Shown here in pieces: positions 63,057 to 64,000 of a stretch of DNA of 64,000 nt. Numbering within the stretch: the first letter of the stretch is position 1; the number at the start of each line of letters is the position of its first letter. The stretch spans positions 12,901,668 through 12,965,667 of the forward strand of contig CM054140.1 in NCBI GenBank assembly GCA_028751875.1. The letters run 5' to 3'. The translations under genes and the position numbers were made by a program. This stretch comes from Rapana venosa. Taxonomy: Eukaryota; Mollusca; Gastropoda; Neogastropoda; Muricidae. The notes below the pieces were generated by a model, which did not search any database, was not told the origin of the DNA, and was given only the letters and a program-made list of their open reading frames with translations.

Positions 63057-63380
63057 ACAGACATAATCCTGGTTTAAACATTCCAAGATAACTTCACTAG
63101 GCTACCTGACTGACACGGCCAAGACTAGCTCTGTGTGCTGATGTCAGCCGTTACTGCCAGCCGCTAGCTGTGAGAGACGTGGACAGGACAAGCAGGTGCA
63201 CTGGAATGCAGACCTGCCCTTGCAGGCGACGATCCCTATTTTCCTGTCATAACCATCTGCTTGTCAGCATGTTGAAACTCGCAGGATAGCTGAGTTGACG
63301 GTTTTGTAGAGTCAAGTTTGATCTTGATATTTTTTCTTCCATTGATCGTTGTCCATTGGTCTCTGTTTGGTTTTGTATGT
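63055..63380. other. unassigned sequence
   Basis: Higher GC than its surroundings and not repeated in the window. No convincing frame. Confidence 0.35.
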
Positions 63381-63381
63381 T

Positions 63382-63384
<3 letters not shown>

Positions 63385-63435
<51 letters not shown>

Positions 63436-63455
63436 CTCCTCTCTCTCTCTCTCTC
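63385..63455. repeat. (CT)n microsatellite
   Basis: CT with two CCTCTC slips. Confidence 0.96.
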
Positions 63456-63800
63456 CATACAGTGTTTCATTACAGTATAATGCCACTCGGTACAACGTGA
63501 TAAAGTTCATCAGAAGTCAGTTCCAGCGCGACTGTTCTTCCAAATATAAGCCAACTCAAAGTTCTCAACCACTACAAGGCAATCAAAACATTATTCTCAA
63601 CACGATCCTGATCATTGTTATATACTTTGCTGATGGTGTAGGTTTTCGCTGAGTCTGTGTCTGGTAAGGTAGACAGTGAAATCTGATAGATGAAAAACGA
63701 TTTCTCGTGAGTGTCTGCATTAATGCTGTTATTGTTCCCCTACTACGGCAACCTACATAAATTACGTATCAAGTTTTCCGAACATTGGTGGTCTACCTAC
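63456..63800. other. unassigned sequence
   Basis: A 98-residue frame ends at 63652 but starts inside the CT repeat. Nothing recognisable. Confidence 0.35.
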
Positions 63801-63807
63801 TCGAGCG

Positions 63808-63975
63808 AGTACGCATGCGCGCGCGCGTGCGTGCACACACACACACACAGGAGCGTGAGCGCACATGTGTGTGTGTGTGTGTGTATGCGCGCGCGCGCAC
63901 TGTGTGTGAGTGTGTGTTGTGTGCCCATGCGTTTGTGAGCCTTGCATGCGTATATATACGTGTATGTGTATGTGA
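63808..63975. repeat. CG/GT/CA compound repeat
   Basis: GCGCGCGCGTGCGTGC, CA at 63835-63848, GT, GCGCGCGCGC, GT, TATATACG. Confidence 0.92.
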
Positions 63976-64000
63976 CACAAATAAATCTTAATCATTCATC

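Overview
The window looks like a noncoding, repeat-saturated stretch of a large metazoan nuclear genome. It is most likely a mollusc and probably a gastropod. The grounds are the very high density of (GT)n, (CT)n, (GA)n, (TATC)n and (ATC)n microsatellites, several tRNA-headed SINE families, RTE-like and L2/CR1-like LINE fragments, and no bacterial gene structure. The lineage call is inference from repeat style. I found no convincing host protein-coding gene, no intact rRNA or tRNA gene and no CRISPR. Almost every long open frame is a translated simple repeat.

Working names used below. SINE-A: tRNA-headed, body starting at CTTCGGATGAGACTATAAAC, about 350 bp. SINE-B: about 300 bp, with a head that joins a tRNA 5' half to a 5S rRNA internal-promoter segment. 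SINE-C: tRNA-Leu/Ser-like head, about 370 bp. SINE-E: shares the central domain of SINE-A but ends in a GC-rich hairpin. Element D: about 700 bp, tRNA-like head, two inverted copies. Repeat F: about 350 bp with a conserved hairpin. Repeat G: two copies with a TGACGTCA motif. Alpha and beta: two dispersed modules that recur with (GT)n spacers. LINE-R: RTE-like, GATA tail. L2-like: (ATT)n or (ATC)n tail.

Layout. 0-6 kb: SINE-B, SINE-A and SINE-E copies, polypurine and (TATC)n arrays. 6-28 kb: a decayed array of alpha and beta modules separated by (GT)n, invaded by LINE-R copies (8.3 and 10.3-11.6 kb, inverted), an L2-like LINE (13.8 kb), inverted element D copies (14.6 and 17.2 kb) and repeat F (22.3 kb). 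One beta module at 19.6-21.1 kb contains a 34-bp minisatellite of about 36 units. 28-29.5 kb: a 5'-truncated RTE-like LINE bounded by a 12-bp target-site duplication. 30-42 kb: SINEs, an inverted pair of L2-like tails, a second polypurine array and a SINE-C cluster. 42-53 kb: nested segmental duplications with a foldback palindrome of about 255 bp, a micro-inversion between paralogues, reciprocal presence and absence of two insertions, and patches that look like uncorrected read errors. 53.3-54.9 kb: a pentanucleotide array (CTTGC/CTTGT). 54.9-58 kb: tandem duplications. 59-62.4 kb: two more repeat F copies and a minisatellite built on GATTATGCAG. 62.4-64 kb: simple repeats and unassigned sequence.

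Nothing here forms a cooperating gene set. The biology is mobile-element evolution and local duplication. The best candidates for something undescribed are the tRNA/5S chimeric SINE-B family, the origin of the 34-bp minisatellite inside a dispersed module, and the recombination history of 42-53 kb.
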